From Snuella lapsa (GTDB lineage: Bacteria > Bacteroidota > Bacteroidia > Flavobacteriales > Flavobacteriaceae): a DNA stretch of 64,000 nucleotides. Below, one piece after another: positions 9,301 to 17,311 of this stretch. Each line of letters begins with the position of its first letter. Position 1 is the stretch's first letter. Both the position numbers and the translations under genes were made by a program. Under the pieces are notes generated by a model, which was given only the letters and a program-made list of their open reading frames with translations, made no database searches and had not been told where the DNA came from. The stretch covers positions 62,001 to 126,000 of the forward strand of contig NZ_BAABCY010000016.1 in NCBI RefSeq assembly GCF_039539345.1. Reading direction: 5' to 3'.

Positions 9301-10567
9301 CATAATCAAAACCTTCGTTGACATTAGGCACCAATATACCGGACCGTACTGTGGCTACATCCCGAATGGCCTCTGTAATTTGTGACCCTGTCCCTCCAAT
9401 ATTAGTAGGATCGAAATCGTTATTTCCATTATCGGGAATGGCATTAAATCCTACATTAACGAAACCACTAGGAGGTGTTTGTAAACCGATGACATCTGAT
9501 TCTCCCAAATCCTGAAATGCTACAATATTCCTAACGTTATCGGTTCTATTACTTCTATTGGTTACCCAGACCTCTAATCGTGTTATTTGTAAACCTTTGG
9601 TATCTATAAACGGATAGTTTTCTAATGCTTTATCATAGGTATCCCTAAAATACTGTGCTAAAAAGAAGTGACGGTTTTCGTCATAGTCCCTAATAAACCT
9701 CTCGAATTCTTCCAGTGTCCCGCCGCCTTGTGCGACTACTCTGTTGGCTTGCGATTTTTGTTCGGAAAACACCCCTGTAACTGTTGTTCTTCCAAATTGT
9801 AATTGGGCCTTTACACCAAATAAGCTTTGTGCTCCCGTAATTAAGGAACTGTTTAGGGGCATACTTACATTACCAACTTCAATCTTCTGAATGATATCGT
9901 CTTCGGTAGGTGTATACTCCAGCTTTATAACATTTTGAAAATCAAAAGTAGACTGGGTATCGTAATTAGCGTTTACCTGGAGGCGTTCGCCTACCTTACC
10001 CAACAAACTTAAACTTATACGCTGATCGAAATCGAATGTAAAATTACTTCTGTTTTTAGGTGAAAATGCGGGATTATCTTGTTTAGAAAAAAGAATTCCT
10101 AAATCCATCTCTACCGAACCTTGCGGCACAACTTCAATGGTGTTACCTCCAAAAACCGATTCAAAAAAGTCTGAATCTACATAAAATTCAGGCAACAAAT
10201 TTTTTTGGGCATCTTCTGAACCTTCCTTTTTACCATCTAAAGCATCTATCTTTTGTTTATAGTACGAACTTAAAGTCTCTTTAGCGACTAATTGATAGTA
10301 CTCCTTAGGCGTTAAAATTAGTGGGTATTTAATGTTATAACTACCTATTTTCTCTGTGTATATATATCTGTTCGTAACAGGGTCGTAAGTATATTTAGAT
10401 TCTATACTTTTGGGGTTTGGCAACTTGATAGTTCCCAAATTAAAACCAGTCTTAACACTATCCTGCGGATTTTGCTGGGACCATACATTGGCTGTAAATA
10501 ACAGTACTATAGCTATAAAAAAGTAGTGTTTACTTGACTTATATAGATTATGGTTTGTTATCTTCAA
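3338..10567 (-). CDS. sprA: T9SS outer-membrane translocon SprA
   Basis: This 2409-residue protein has an N-terminal signal peptide ending near WSQQ and the giant length typical of SprA (Sov in Porphyromonas). SprA forms the very large outer-membrane beta-barrel through which type IX secretion cargo leaves the periplasm. Recognisable blocks include the N-terminal IKYPLILTPKEYY segment, several FxFDFDQRISLSLLGKVGERLQ-like strands and a C-terminus ending in IRSGITIRYNFGN. The only start available before the signal peptide is TTG at 10567-10565, because an in-frame TAA stop lies six bases further upstream. The gene begins 6 bases after the ruvA stop and is probably translated by coupling. It works with gldKLMN at the other end of the window. 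Confidence 0.97.
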   Translation of the reverse strand: MKITNHNLYKSSKHYFFIAIVLLFTANVWSQQNPQDSVKTGFNLGTIKLPNPKSIESKYTYDPVTNRYIYTEKIGSYNIKYPLILTPKEYYQLVAKETLSSYYKQKIDALDGKKEGSEDAQKNLLPEFYVDSDFFESVFGGNTIEVVPQGSVEMDLGILFSKQDNPAFSPKNRSNFTFDFDQRISLSLLGKVGERLQVNANYDTQSTFDFQNVIKLEYTPTEDDIIQKIEVGNVSMPLNSSLITGAQSLFGVKAQLQFGRTTVTGVFSEQKSQANRVVAQGGGTLEEFERFIRDYDENRHFFLAQYFRDTYDKALENYPFIDTKGLQITRLEVWVTNRSNRTDNVRNIVAFQDLGESDVIGLQTPPSGFVNVGFNAIPDNGNNDFDPTNIGGTGSQITEAIRDVATVRSGILVPNVNEGFDYVKLENARKLIHDETKQIFEYTYNSQLGYISLNQRLNNDEVLAVAFQFTIGGQVYQVGEFANDGVNATEVTTNGSGQVTSVVNSNLVLKMIKSSVTSVDQPVWDLMMKNIYDTEAYDLSQDDFKLNIFYNEASPLNFISPVGSTAFPAPGNNEDPLEETPLLRVFNLDRLNFNNDPQGNGDGFFDFVPGITVLPQNGKIIFPSVEPFGSYLFRKLSLSPSENYDDTTTYNENQKKYVYNVLYSSTKTAALQAVEKNKFKLKGRYKSTGSDGGIPLNSFNVPRGSVKVTAGGRVLVEGIDYTVNYQLGRVQILDEALKASNTPIEVSTENNAVFGQQTKRFTGINIEHKFNDNFVLGGTLLNLNERPITQKANYGSEPINNTIFGINGNYATKVPFLTRLVNKLPNIDTDVESNLSLRGEFAYLAPGAPKGTNLNGEATSYIDDFEGTQNAIDLKSQQSWFLSSRPLGLNVSSNPNEDENGIQNGYQRAMLNWYTIDPIFYSGQRPGDVSDDDVSDLYASRVFINELFPDRDLVQGQTSVLNTLDLAYYPSERGPYNFESSAADGIIDNPIDSWGGITRQLTSTDLEQANVEYIEFWLQDPFQDNPNNPGGKLVFNLGNISEDIIKDGRKLYENGLPEDGNIDLLPVTSWGTVVPQNQSLIYAFDTLGEERDNQDVGYDGYDDAEEAANFGSNFGADPANDNYTYFLNAEGNIFERYKRYNGVEGNTPDTFTNRDRGANTQPDVEDINRDNTMNTIDSYFEYELEITRQNLPTSQADFENIPNSNPLKEFLRDYKDRPRVLPNGDTRNVRWYQFRIPVQGSHVKAIGGISDLRSVRFTRLYLKEFTQSTVFRFGTLELVRSDWRRYTLALDKNDPSPDDPQTDFSVGVIGTIENEGSYKRPPGIEPEELFNNNTVIEQNEQSLVVNVCDLESEDSRAVYKNINIDMRQYKRLRMFIHAEDDEAGTLTDNELVGFIRMGNDLNENYYQIEIPLQVSTGVSREELWPDANEINLPISILGAIKSIGISEGTLANEDPTFYDVVNGEAVPVADPFEGYVSGQHRIAIKGNPNFGDIRTLMVGVKNRTIRNNLCAEVWFNELRLSDLDNEGGWAAVVSMDTNLADFANISATGRQSTSGFGAIEQGPSQRSLEDVKQYDVVTNINVGQLLPKKWGVQLPFNYGQSEELITPKYDQFYKDLTLESRLDAAETNADRERIKQESEDYTKRTSINFIGVRKIRTSEEAQPRFYDVENFTLNYSYNKVEHRDFEIENSINKNLRAGANYAFNFEPISIEPFKKNDSLFTGKYWKILKDFNFNLLPASFTVNTDINRQYNRQKFREIDLGDKDIGIEELFRRNYTFDFQYTINYNLTSSLQFNFTAANNNIVRNYFKDNIASEFREQDPTLDIWDGILDFGDPNRQSQNLGVTYELPINKIPTFSFINATYQYSGDFLWQKGSDLFGNLELDGQTYDLGNTIQNSNLHNINGSLDMDKLYKYIGLVKKPVRTVRARTSSRSNPPGANSNQAKTPKSKNKSVTKLLNAGVDILTSVKRIQINYSENSGTFLPGYIRTPGFIGTLKPTVGFTFGSQSDIRYLAARRGWLTVFPEFNQQYTTTHTKQLDVSASLEPVKDLKIDIVGNRAYYENYTENYRVNDAGGGNLEYEPLTPNTFGNFNISTVLIKTAFSKSNETISEAFNDFRANRLVVAKRLAEQFYGNTTYPTDAEGYPVGFGKNNQAVLLPAFFAAYSGQDAGKVKTSAFRDVPIPNWDLKYTGFMKFNWFKKRFKRFSLTHGYRSNYTINQFQSNLDYDSDNDPDTFEFDQGGNFKNKTLYSNVNLTEMFSPLVRLDFEMKNSVKILAEIKKDRLLSLSFDNNLMTEIKGNEFILGLGYRIKDLRIRSNLAGPSKRIVSDLNMKADVSVRDNKTIIRYLDLENNQVTSGQTIWGLKYSADYAFSKSLTGIFYFDYSFSEYAISTAFPQTTIRSGITIRYNFGN

Positions 10568-10573
10568 AATTTA

Positions 10574-11155
10574 TTATAAGTTTTTTAAAGCCTGTTTTAT
10601 AATGGTTTCAACACTAGCATCAGGCTGTGCTACAATAATTTTATCTACAACGCGCTCGGCCTGTTTTTTAACAAAACCGAGAACTTCTAAAGCTGATAAC
10701 GCTTCATTTTTATTGGTATTGCCTTGAGGTGCGGAAACTTCGTCTAGATCGTAAATCTTTAAGATTTTATCTTTGAGGTCTAAAATGACCCGTTGTGCCG
10801 TTTTTGCACCTATACCTTTAACAGATTGAATTAAAGCAACATCATTACTAGCTATCCCTTCCCGGATTTGTTTTGGTGTTAAGGACGATAGCATAGTACG
10901 GGCAATGCCTGCCCCAATACCACTTACGGATATTAGCAACCTAAAAATCTCCCGTTCTGCCGATGAGGCAAATCCATAAAGTGTATGCGCATCTTCTTTT
11001 ACCTGAAGATGTGTGTATAATTTTAAGTGTTCACCATCTGGGATTTGAGAGAAGGTGTGTAATGAGATGTGCAACATGTACCCCACTCCATTACAATCAA
11101 TAACAACATTTGTTGGATTTTTTTCAACAAGTCTTCCTTGAATATGTGTTATCAT
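10574..11155 (-). CDS. ruvA: Holliday junction branch migration protein RuvA
   Basis: This 193-residue protein begins MITHIQGRLVEKNPTNVVID, the usual RuvA domain I. It has the paired helix-hairpin-helix motifs (LISVSGIGAGIARTMLS and SVKGIGAKTAQRVILDLKDK) and the C-terminal domain III that contacts RuvB. RuvA binds four-way junctions and loads RuvB, whose gene is at 18.3 kb in this window. The start is ATG. The gene is directly upstream of sprA with a 6-base gap and probably shares its transcript. Confidence 0.96.
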   Translation of the reverse strand: MITHIQGRLVEKNPTNVVIDCNGVGYMLHISLHTFSQIPDGEHLKLYTHLQVKEDAHTLYGFASSAEREIFRLLISVSGIGAGIARTMLSSLTPKQIREGIASNDVALIQSVKGIGAKTAQRVILDLKDKILKIYDLDEVSAPQGNTNKNEALSALEVLGFVKKQAERVVDKIIVAQPDASVETIIKQALKNL

Positions 11156-11177
11156 TTATAGCAATTTGTTAACCTAT

Positions 11178-11185
11178 CAAATGTA
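11178..11185 (-). promoter_or_regulatory. Candidate -7 box for ruvA-sprA
   Basis: The minus strand reads TACATTTG, a match to the Bacteroidota -7 consensus TAnnTTTG, 22 nt before the ruvA start codon in the 49-nt gap after maeB. I see no good -33 TTG at the expected distance, so support is limited. Confidence 0.33.
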
Positions 11186-11204
11186 AGAAATTTAATTTCA
11201 CTTT

Positions 11205-13502
11205 TTACTTACTTGTCTTATTTTCTATATCCCACTTTCCCTTTTGCTGTGCATCGATTACAGAAATAGCAGTCATGTTTACAATTTCATCAACACTCGC
11301 ACCTAATTGAAGGATATGAACTGGTTTACGCATACCCATCATAATAGGCCCAATAGAATCTGCTTCGTGCAACTCTTTTAATAATTTATAGGTAATGTTA
11401 GCTGAATCTAAGTTAGGAAAAATCAATGCATTTACTTTTTTACCAACTAACTTAGAAAATGGGAATTTCTCACGAAGCATTTCATCGTTTAACGCAAAAT
11501 CGGTTTGCAACTCTCCGTCTACATGCATATCTGGATAATGGCGGTGCAAATACGAAACGGCTTCCCTAACTTTTGATGCTCTTTCATTTTCTGAAGACCC
11601 AAAATTTGAATAGGAAACCATTGCTAGCACAGGATCCAATCCAAACATTTTAATGACCTTAGATGTCATTTGTGTTATCTTAGCAAGATCTTTCGCATTG
11701 GGATCTATGTTAATAGAGGTGTCACTTAAGAACAAGGGACCTCTTTTGGTCATCATTAAGTTTGTAGTAGCCACTCGTGTTGACCCTTTAGCCATTCCAA
11801 TAAGTTCAAGCATTGGTTTTACTACTGATGGATAACTGCGGGAATATCCCGAAATTAAGGCATCGGCATCGCCTTCGTTAACCATCATGGCAGCAAAGTA
11901 ATTACGCTCGCGCATTAACTTTTGTGCTGAGTAATAGGTTACACCGCGTCGTTTGCGTTGTTGCCAATACACCTTGGCGTATTCATTTTTACGGGCTTCT
12001 TCTTCATCCGATTTAGGATCTATAATGGGAACATCGGCATCAAATTCAATTTCGGCCTTAAGGCGTTCTATGTCGTCTTTTCTTCCTAATAAAATAGGAT
12101 AGGCAATACCTTCCTCATATACTATTTGTGCTGCTTTTAAGACATCTAACTGATCTGCCTCGGCAAATACTACACGTTTAGGATCTAATTTTGCCCTATT
12201 AAGCAACAACCTTACAAGTTTATTATCCGATCCTAGGCGCTCTAACAGACTATCTCTATACTTCTCCCAATCGGTAATAGGCTTTTTAGCAATACCACTA
12301 TCCATTGCAGCTTTTGCTACAGCGGGAGGTACTTCTGCTATTAATCGCGGATCGAAAGGTTTTGGGATGATGTAGTCACGTCCAAAAGCCAAGCGTGTTT
12401 CACCATAAGCAATATTCACTTGTTCTGGCACAGGTTCTTTTGCCAATCTGGCCAAAGCTTCTACGGCAGCCATTTTCATGGCTTCATTAATTTTCGTAGC
12501 GCGCACATCAAGAGCCCCTCTAAAGATAAACGGGAAACCAAGGACATTATTTACTTGGTTTGGGTGATCGCTACGGCCTGTTGCCATAATGATATCTTTG
12601 CGGGTTTTTATAGCCAGATCGTATTTTATTTCCGGATCGGGATTGGCCATGGCAAATACAATGGGATCTTTTGCCATAGACAATAGCATTTCTGGTGATA
12701 ACACGTTTGCCATAGAAAGCCCTATAAAGACATCGGAATCTTTCATAGCCTCTTCAAGTGTATCTATTTTTCTGTGTGTTGCAAATTCGGCTTTTTCTCT
12801 TGATAAATCTGGTCTGTCATCGCGAATAACGCCTTTGCTGTCCAACATAACCATATTTTCCCGCTTTGCCCCAAATGCTTGATATAAACGCGAACATGAT
12901 ATGGCTGCTGCGCCTGCTCCACTTATAACAATCTTTACTTCATCTATTTTCTTTTCGGTAAGTTCTAACGCATTTAAAAGAGCCGCTGCCGATATAATGG
13001 CCGTACCATGTTGATCGTCATGCATTACAGGGATATCCAGTTCTTCCTTTAAACGCCTTTCAATTTCAAAAGCGCCTGGTGCTTTGATGTCCTCTAGATT
13101 GATACCTCCAAACGTAGGGGCTATCTTTTTAACAGTTTCTATAAATTCATCGACATTTTCGGTATCGACTTCGATATCAAAAACATCAATGTCAGCAAAA
13201 ATTTTAAATAATAAACCTTTACCTTCCATAACAGGCTTTGATGCTTCAGGACCAATATTCCCTAAGCCCAAAACGGCTGTTCCATTAGATATAACGGCCA
13301 CTAAATTCCCTTTAGCGGTATACTTGTAGGCTTTGTCTTTGTCTTTTTCTATTTCTAAGCAAGGTTCTGCTACTCCCGGAGAATATGCCAAAGATAAATC
13401 TCTTTGTGTTGCATATTTTTTAGTTGGCACCACTTTTATTTTCCCTGGTGTAGGTTTAGCGTGATATATAAGGGCCTCTCTACGTTTACTTTCTTCACTC
13501 AT
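11205..13502 (-). CDS. maeB: NADP-dependent malic enzyme, MaeB type (malic enzyme-phosphotransacetylase fusion)
   Basis: This 765-residue protein has two parts. Residues 1 to about 420 are a malic enzyme domain with SLAYSPGVAEPC, the catalytic and metal region ISNGTAVLGLGNIG, MHDDQHGTAI and a nucleotide-binding VISGAGAAA. Residues from about 430 form a phosphotransacetylase-like domain (LDPKRVVFAEAD...). MaeB oxidatively decarboxylates malate to pyruvate and makes NADPH. In this family the C-terminal part is regulatory, probably sensing acetyl-CoA, rather than an active transacetylase. The length matches the family. It uses an ATG start and lies 49 nt upstream of ruvA. Confidence 0.96.
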   Translation of the reverse strand: MSEESKRREALIYHAKPTPGKIKVVPTKKYATQRDLSLAYSPGVAEPCLEIEKDKDKAYKYTAKGNLVAVISNGTAVLGLGNIGPEASKPVMEGKGLLFKIFADIDVFDIEVDTENVDEFIETVKKIAPTFGGINLEDIKAPGAFEIERRLKEELDIPVMHDDQHGTAIISAAALLNALELTEKKIDEVKIVISGAGAAAISCSRLYQAFGAKRENMVMLDSKGVIRDDRPDLSREKAEFATHRKIDTLEEAMKDSDVFIGLSMANVLSPEMLLSMAKDPIVFAMANPDPEIKYDLAIKTRKDIIMATGRSDHPNQVNNVLGFPFIFRGALDVRATKINEAMKMAAVEALARLAKEPVPEQVNIAYGETRLAFGRDYIIPKPFDPRLIAEVPPAVAKAAMDSGIAKKPITDWEKYRDSLLERLGSDNKLVRLLLNRAKLDPKRVVFAEADQLDVLKAAQIVYEEGIAYPILLGRKDDIERLKAEIEFDADVPIIDPKSDEEEARKNEYAKVYWQQRKRRGVTYYSAQKLMRERNYFAAMMVNEGDADALISGYSRSYPSVVKPMLELIGMAKGSTRVATTNLMMTKRGPLFLSDTSINIDPNAKDLAKITQMTSKVIKMFGLDPVLAMVSYSNFGSSENERASKVREAVSYLHRHYPDMHVDGELQTDFALNDEMLREKFPFSKLVGKKVNALIFPNLDSANITYKLLKELHEADSIGPIMMGMRKPVHILQLGASVDEIVNMTAISVIDAQQKGKWDIENKTSK

Positions 13503-13785
13503 ATCTAAAAATAGTTAGTTTACTTTTGTCTACTTTTTTAATTATTTTCAATGACCTTAATTAGATTGCCTTCGGCACACATATGTAACACATTTAATAT
13601 CACGCCTTTGTGCAACTAGGGATATAGTCATGAATACTTCATTAAATAATAACAAATAACTGAAACCCTACATGTCTACTTAACAAGGGGTTCTTTAACT
13701 GACAAATATAATAATCCTATTAAGTAAACTACTATTCTTTTAAGAATTTGACGCCTGCAAAAGCAAATAAAGCATGTAGATTTGA
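13503..13785. other. Non-coding gap between maeB and the sulfatase locus
   Basis: There is no supported gene in these 283 bases. A minus-strand TATATTTG at 13710-13703 matches the Bacteroidota -7 box and could start a maeB transcript with a leader of about 195 nt. Its only possible -33 match (TTTA) is too close at 14 bases. I see no clear terminator for the sulfatase transcript that enters from the right. Confidence 0.4.
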
Positions 13786-15288
13786 TTACATAGTATCTAT
13801 AGGATAAGCCACTTCTTTTCCTGTACTTTTATCAATTGGCATTTGCGCTTTTGTTTCTTTTAAATACTTGGAAAGCAAATCTGCCAAGGCTTTGGCTTTT
13901 TCTGTTTCTTCATGTACCAAGTCATTTTGCTCGCTAATATCTTCCTTAAGATTAAATAGCTCAATTTTTCTATTAACATGGTGGTAAATTAATTTCCAAT
14001 CACCTTTTCGAATTGCACTGTATGGTGGTTGATCGTAGGTATTAGGGTAATGCCAATAAATGGGTCGGGCTTTTTCATAAGTGTCTTCTTTTTTTAACAA
14101 TGGCACAAAACTAACACCATCCTTACTGGTTTGAGCGGCTTCTGGCATATTAGCCATCTCCAAAAAAGTAGGAAATATATCTTCGATTATTATATATTGA
14201 TCGCTTACAGAGCCTGCTTTTGTAACGTCCGGCCAATTTACAATCATGGGAACCCGTATTCCACCTTCGTAAGGGGTCAATTTATGTCCTCGAAGCGGTA
14301 AGTTTCTAGCTGCCTGTTTAGGAGCTCCGTTATCTGACATAAACACAATAATTGTATTCTTATCCACTCCCAATCGTTTTAGATTTGCTCTTATATCTCC
14401 CAAGGACTTATCCATACCTTCTAACATTGAAGCATAGACTGCATCAAATTCGCTTAATCCACGCTCTTTATACTTTTGATAAAAACGATCGTCTTTCTCC
14501 CAAGGGGCGTGGATTGCATAATGGGACATATACAAATAAAAAGGTTTTCCTTGCTCTACTGCTTTATTAATAGCATTATTTGCTTCCTCTGTTAAGGCTT
14601 CGGTAAGATAAATATCTGTCCCATGATACTTTTCCAATCCTGGGACATCCCAAATGTGATTTCCTGGTGACCGCCAGTGGGCACTAAAATTGTTTTTTGC
14701 CAAATAACTTCCCGGGCCTCCGGCTGCATGACCAGCTATATTTACATCAAACCCCAGATTGGTAGGATCTTCCCCAGAAGTGTCTTTAGCTCCAAAATGT
14801 GCTTTTCCAACGTGAATGGTTCTATACCCCGCTTTTTGTAACAACCCAGGTAAGGTTTCTGCATAAACAGCTTTCTCTTGATCTGGTTCTGCACTAAGTC
14901 CGTTAACATTCCATTGGGGTGGGGTTAAACTAGAATGGGGTGGTTCTGGTGATTTATCTTTTCTTAAAGTCCAAGTGGTAACCCGATGTCTGGCAGCATT
15001 CATTCCTGTCATTAAACTAATACGGGAAGGAGAGCAAACAGCAGTTGCATAAGCCTGGGTAAACTTTACGCCATCTTTGGCTAATTGCACCATATTAGGT
15101 GTGTAATATTGTTTATTTAGCTGCGTAGTATCTTTATAAAATGGCAATGATGTATCTTGCCACCCCATATCGTCAACAAAAAAGAACACAATATTAGGCG
15201 TTTTTGTATGGGACTTATCCTTGCTTGGTTTCTCACAACAGTAAAGCAATAGTGATGTGATTAAAGCAACATAAATTTTACTTATCAT
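13786..15288 (-). CDS. Type I (formylglycine-dependent) sulfatase, probable lipoprotein
   Basis: This 500-residue protein opens with a lipoprotein-like signal (MISKIYVALITSLLLYCCEK). The sulfatase fold starts at NIVFFFVDDMGW, which holds the metal-binding Asp pair. The signature CSPSR (about residues 86-90) carries the cysteine that is oxidised to formylglycine, followed by LMTGMNAARH. A C-terminal metal site is at FMSDNGAPK. Such enzymes remove sulfate esters, and in marine flavobacteria they mostly act on sulfated algal polysaccharides. The SASA esterase and glycosidase directly upstream in the same operon support that role. The exact substrate cannot be read from the sequence. A maturase must be encoded elsewhere. 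Confidence 0.92.
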   Translation of the reverse strand: MISKIYVALITSLLLYCCEKPSKDKSHTKTPNIVFFFVDDMGWQDTSLPFYKDTTQLNKQYYTPNMVQLAKDGVKFTQAYATAVCSPSRISLMTGMNAARHRVTTWTLRKDKSPEPPHSSLTPPQWNVNGLSAEPDQEKAVYAETLPGLLQKAGYRTIHVGKAHFGAKDTSGEDPTNLGFDVNIAGHAAGGPGSYLAKNNFSAHWRSPGNHIWDVPGLEKYHGTDIYLTEALTEEANNAINKAVEQGKPFYLYMSHYAIHAPWEKDDRFYQKYKERGLSEFDAVYASMLEGMDKSLGDIRANLKRLGVDKNTIIVFMSDNGAPKQAARNLPLRGHKLTPYEGGIRVPMIVNWPDVTKAGSVSDQYIIIEDIFPTFLEMANMPEAAQTSKDGVSFVPLLKKEDTYEKARPIYWHYPNTYDQPPYSAIRKGDWKLIYHHVNRKIELFNLKEDISEQNDLVHEETEKAKALADLLSKYLKETKAQMPIDKSTGKEVAYPIDTM

Positions 15289-15294
15289 CGTGGT

Positions 15295-16176
15295 CTATTT
15301 TTTGTTAATTTCTTGATGGTATTTTTTTGCAAACCGTTTTCCCAACTCCAGAATACCTAGGGTATTAAAATGAACTACATCATTGGGATAGGGGGAGTTT
15401 GGTTCATCACTTCTTAAAGACAAATCATCTGTATCGATTACGAATGCCTTTTTTACTGAAAGTTGATCTTCTGAATCTTGCGCGACCCTTCTTTGAGCAT
15501 CCCTTACTTGTTCACGACCAGTAAATCGTGGTAATGGCTTAGGAATTACATATCCATAAATAAACAACATGTTATTGGCGTGTAATTGTCTTCTAATCCT
15601 CTTAATAAACGTATTCAAACGTATCCCATAGTTTACTGAGTTCTCCATACCAGCGATATCTCGCGCATCTGCCTCACCTTGTTGCCAAACCATAGCTCTA
15701 ATGGTTGGCTTGTAGCCCATATTTCTCAAAGTTTCGAGTCCACTTGTAACTGTGTTGATAAACTTTTTATATTCACTTCCAAAATGTACCGTATCTCTAT
15801 TATTCTTCCCTGGATTCCATTGTTCGTAAAGATTTGATCCGGACAACGCATGCTTGATGACAGCAAACTTCTTATCTGGGTATAAGTACTGAAGTTCTGT
15901 CCCCAAACTCAATTCCACCCCAAATTTATCTGGTGTCTCTGATGCCTGACATAAAGGTTGCCATGTCATAGGGAGCCCTCCTCCTCCTAACCACTTTGAA
16001 TAGTAAAACAAAACCTTAGAATCTATTTTAAAATCTTTAGGGATATTTTTCATATAGCCCTGACCAGTAGCATTGGATTGCCCTCCAATTAGGATCACAT
16101 CTATAGGTTTTAATTGTCCAAAAACATGACTACTCCAAATAACAATAAAAACAGCCATTAATTTAAAATACTTCAT
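15295..16176 (-). CDS. Secreted SASA-family carbohydrate esterase (sialate O-acetylesterase-like)
   Basis: This 293-residue protein has a signal peptide ending near HVFGQ. It shows the SGNH-hydrolase-like features of the SASA (DUF303) family: a nucleophile block VILIGGQSNATGQ, the central MVWQQGEADARD, and a C-terminal DVVHFNTLG with the catalytic Asp/His. Family members remove acetyl or similar esters from sugars; the sialate name is historical. It lies 6 bases upstream of the sulfatase and 12 bases downstream of the glycosidase, so it probably removes an ester decoration from the same glycan. The substrate is an inference from context. Confidence 0.82.
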   Translation of the reverse strand: MKYFKLMAVFIVIWSSHVFGQLKPIDVILIGGQSNATGQGYMKNIPKDFKIDSKVLFYYSKWLGGGGLPMTWQPLCQASETPDKFGVELSLGTELQYLYPDKKFAVIKHALSGSNLYEQWNPGKNNRDTVHFGSEYKKFINTVTSGLETLRNMGYKPTIRAMVWQQGEADARDIAGMENSVNYGIRLNTFIKRIRRQLHANNMLFIYGYVIPKPLPRFTGREQVRDAQRRVAQDSEDQLSVKKAFVIDTDDLSLRSDEPNSPYPNDVVHFNTLGILELGKRFAKKYHQEINKK

Positions 16177-16188
16177 ACCAACCTAATA

Positions 16189-17256
16189 CTAATTTAAATT
16201 TATTTTTAGAACGTGACCTACGCAACGATCTCCTCCAAAAATATTCCAACCGCTGGGACCGTAGAGATAGGCTGGTTTATTATTTATCATCAATATTTTG
16301 GGGCGTTCCAATTTAGGGTCAGAACCATAAATTTTAACGAGCTTCTTCTCATCATAATCTTTGTAATATTCAGGCAACCTATTGTAACCTATTGTAGCTT
16401 CTTCTATCTTAAAAGTTTTACCATCTTTAGATTTCCATAAAGTTCCGCCACCAACAATGCCTGTGTTGTTGCCATGGTTATCTGTTGTTAGCAGATATAC
16501 TGCATCTTGATATAGAAAAACGGTACCATCCTCTAAGGTTCCCTTATTGGAAGTTACTGGCGTATCGGTTATAGTGTAAGGTCCCTCCAAACGATCGGCA
16601 ATGGCCAACCCATATTGCAGTCCTTGTTTTCCAACTGATTTAAAGTATAAATAATACTTTCCATTAAAAGCTAAAAATGCTGGGTTTGCTACACCATTTC
16701 GTGATTTATAATTCCACTTATTCGGATTGTTAGCATCTAAAATCTTACCATCAACACCTACTTTTTTCCATGGCCCATAAGGTGACTTCGAAATTGCCAT
16801 TCCTATACTTTGGTTACTGGGGTGTGGCGGCTGTTTGTAATTGGTGTTTCCTATATACAATAGCACATAGGTATCACCTACTCTTTTTATTTCTGGATTG
16901 TGGGGCGCATACTTGTCCCAAGTATTTTTTCCAGTCCCTGCAATGGCTATATCTGAGAATTTAAAAGGCCCTTCAGGAGTATCTGCCACATAATGTGCAA
17001 TCTCTGACGATTTACGCCAGGCTGGATCTACGTTTTTTTCGGGCCACCTAGCTACAAACAAATGTGTTTTTCCTTTATCATCTTGTATTGGGGCACAACC
17101 CCATATTGTGTAATCATTATCTTGAACGGCTACACCTTTCCATTCCAAATGTTTGGCAATAAATGACATCTCTTTTAGGCGTTCCTTAGTTTCTTGCCCT
17201 AAAAGGCTTTGAAAAACGAGTATAGCAAGTATAAATATCAACGATGATTTTCGCAT
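16189..17256 (-). CDS. Secreted five-bladed beta-propeller glycosidase, GH43/GH117-like
   Basis: This 355-residue protein has a signal peptide (MRKSSLIFILAILVFQSLLGQ). Blade-like repeats typical of GH43/GH117-type propellers are visible: IWGCAPIQDDKGKTHLFVARW, a blade with APHNPEIKRVGDTYVLLYIG, ANPAFLAFNGKYYLYFKS and TLEDGTVFLYQDAVYLL. Acidic residues at the start of the blades (D in IQDD, E in NPEI, E in LEDG) are the likely catalytic set. The exact family and linkage cannot be assigned by eye. It is the first gene of the three-gene locus and starts 55 nt after queG ends, with no terminator between. Confidence 0.68.
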   Translation of the reverse strand: MRKSSLIFILAILVFQSLLGQETKERLKEMSFIAKHLEWKGVAVQDNDYTIWGCAPIQDDKGKTHLFVARWPEKNVDPAWRKSSEIAHYVADTPEGPFKFSDIAIAGTGKNTWDKYAPHNPEIKRVGDTYVLLYIGNTNYKQPPHPSNQSIGMAISKSPYGPWKKVGVDGKILDANNPNKWNYKSRNGVANPAFLAFNGKYYLYFKSVGKQGLQYGLAIADRLEGPYTITDTPVTSNKGTLEDGTVFLYQDAVYLLTTDNHGNNTGIVGGGTLWKSKDGKTFKIEEATIGYNRLPEYYKDYDEKKLVKIYGSDPKLERPKILMINNKPAYLYGPSGWNIFGGDRCVGHVLKINLN

Positions 17257-17311
17257 TGCTTGTTTTTAATAAAGTTAGAAAGCCGGTAAGTTAATAAAAT
17301 AAAAGAGACTT

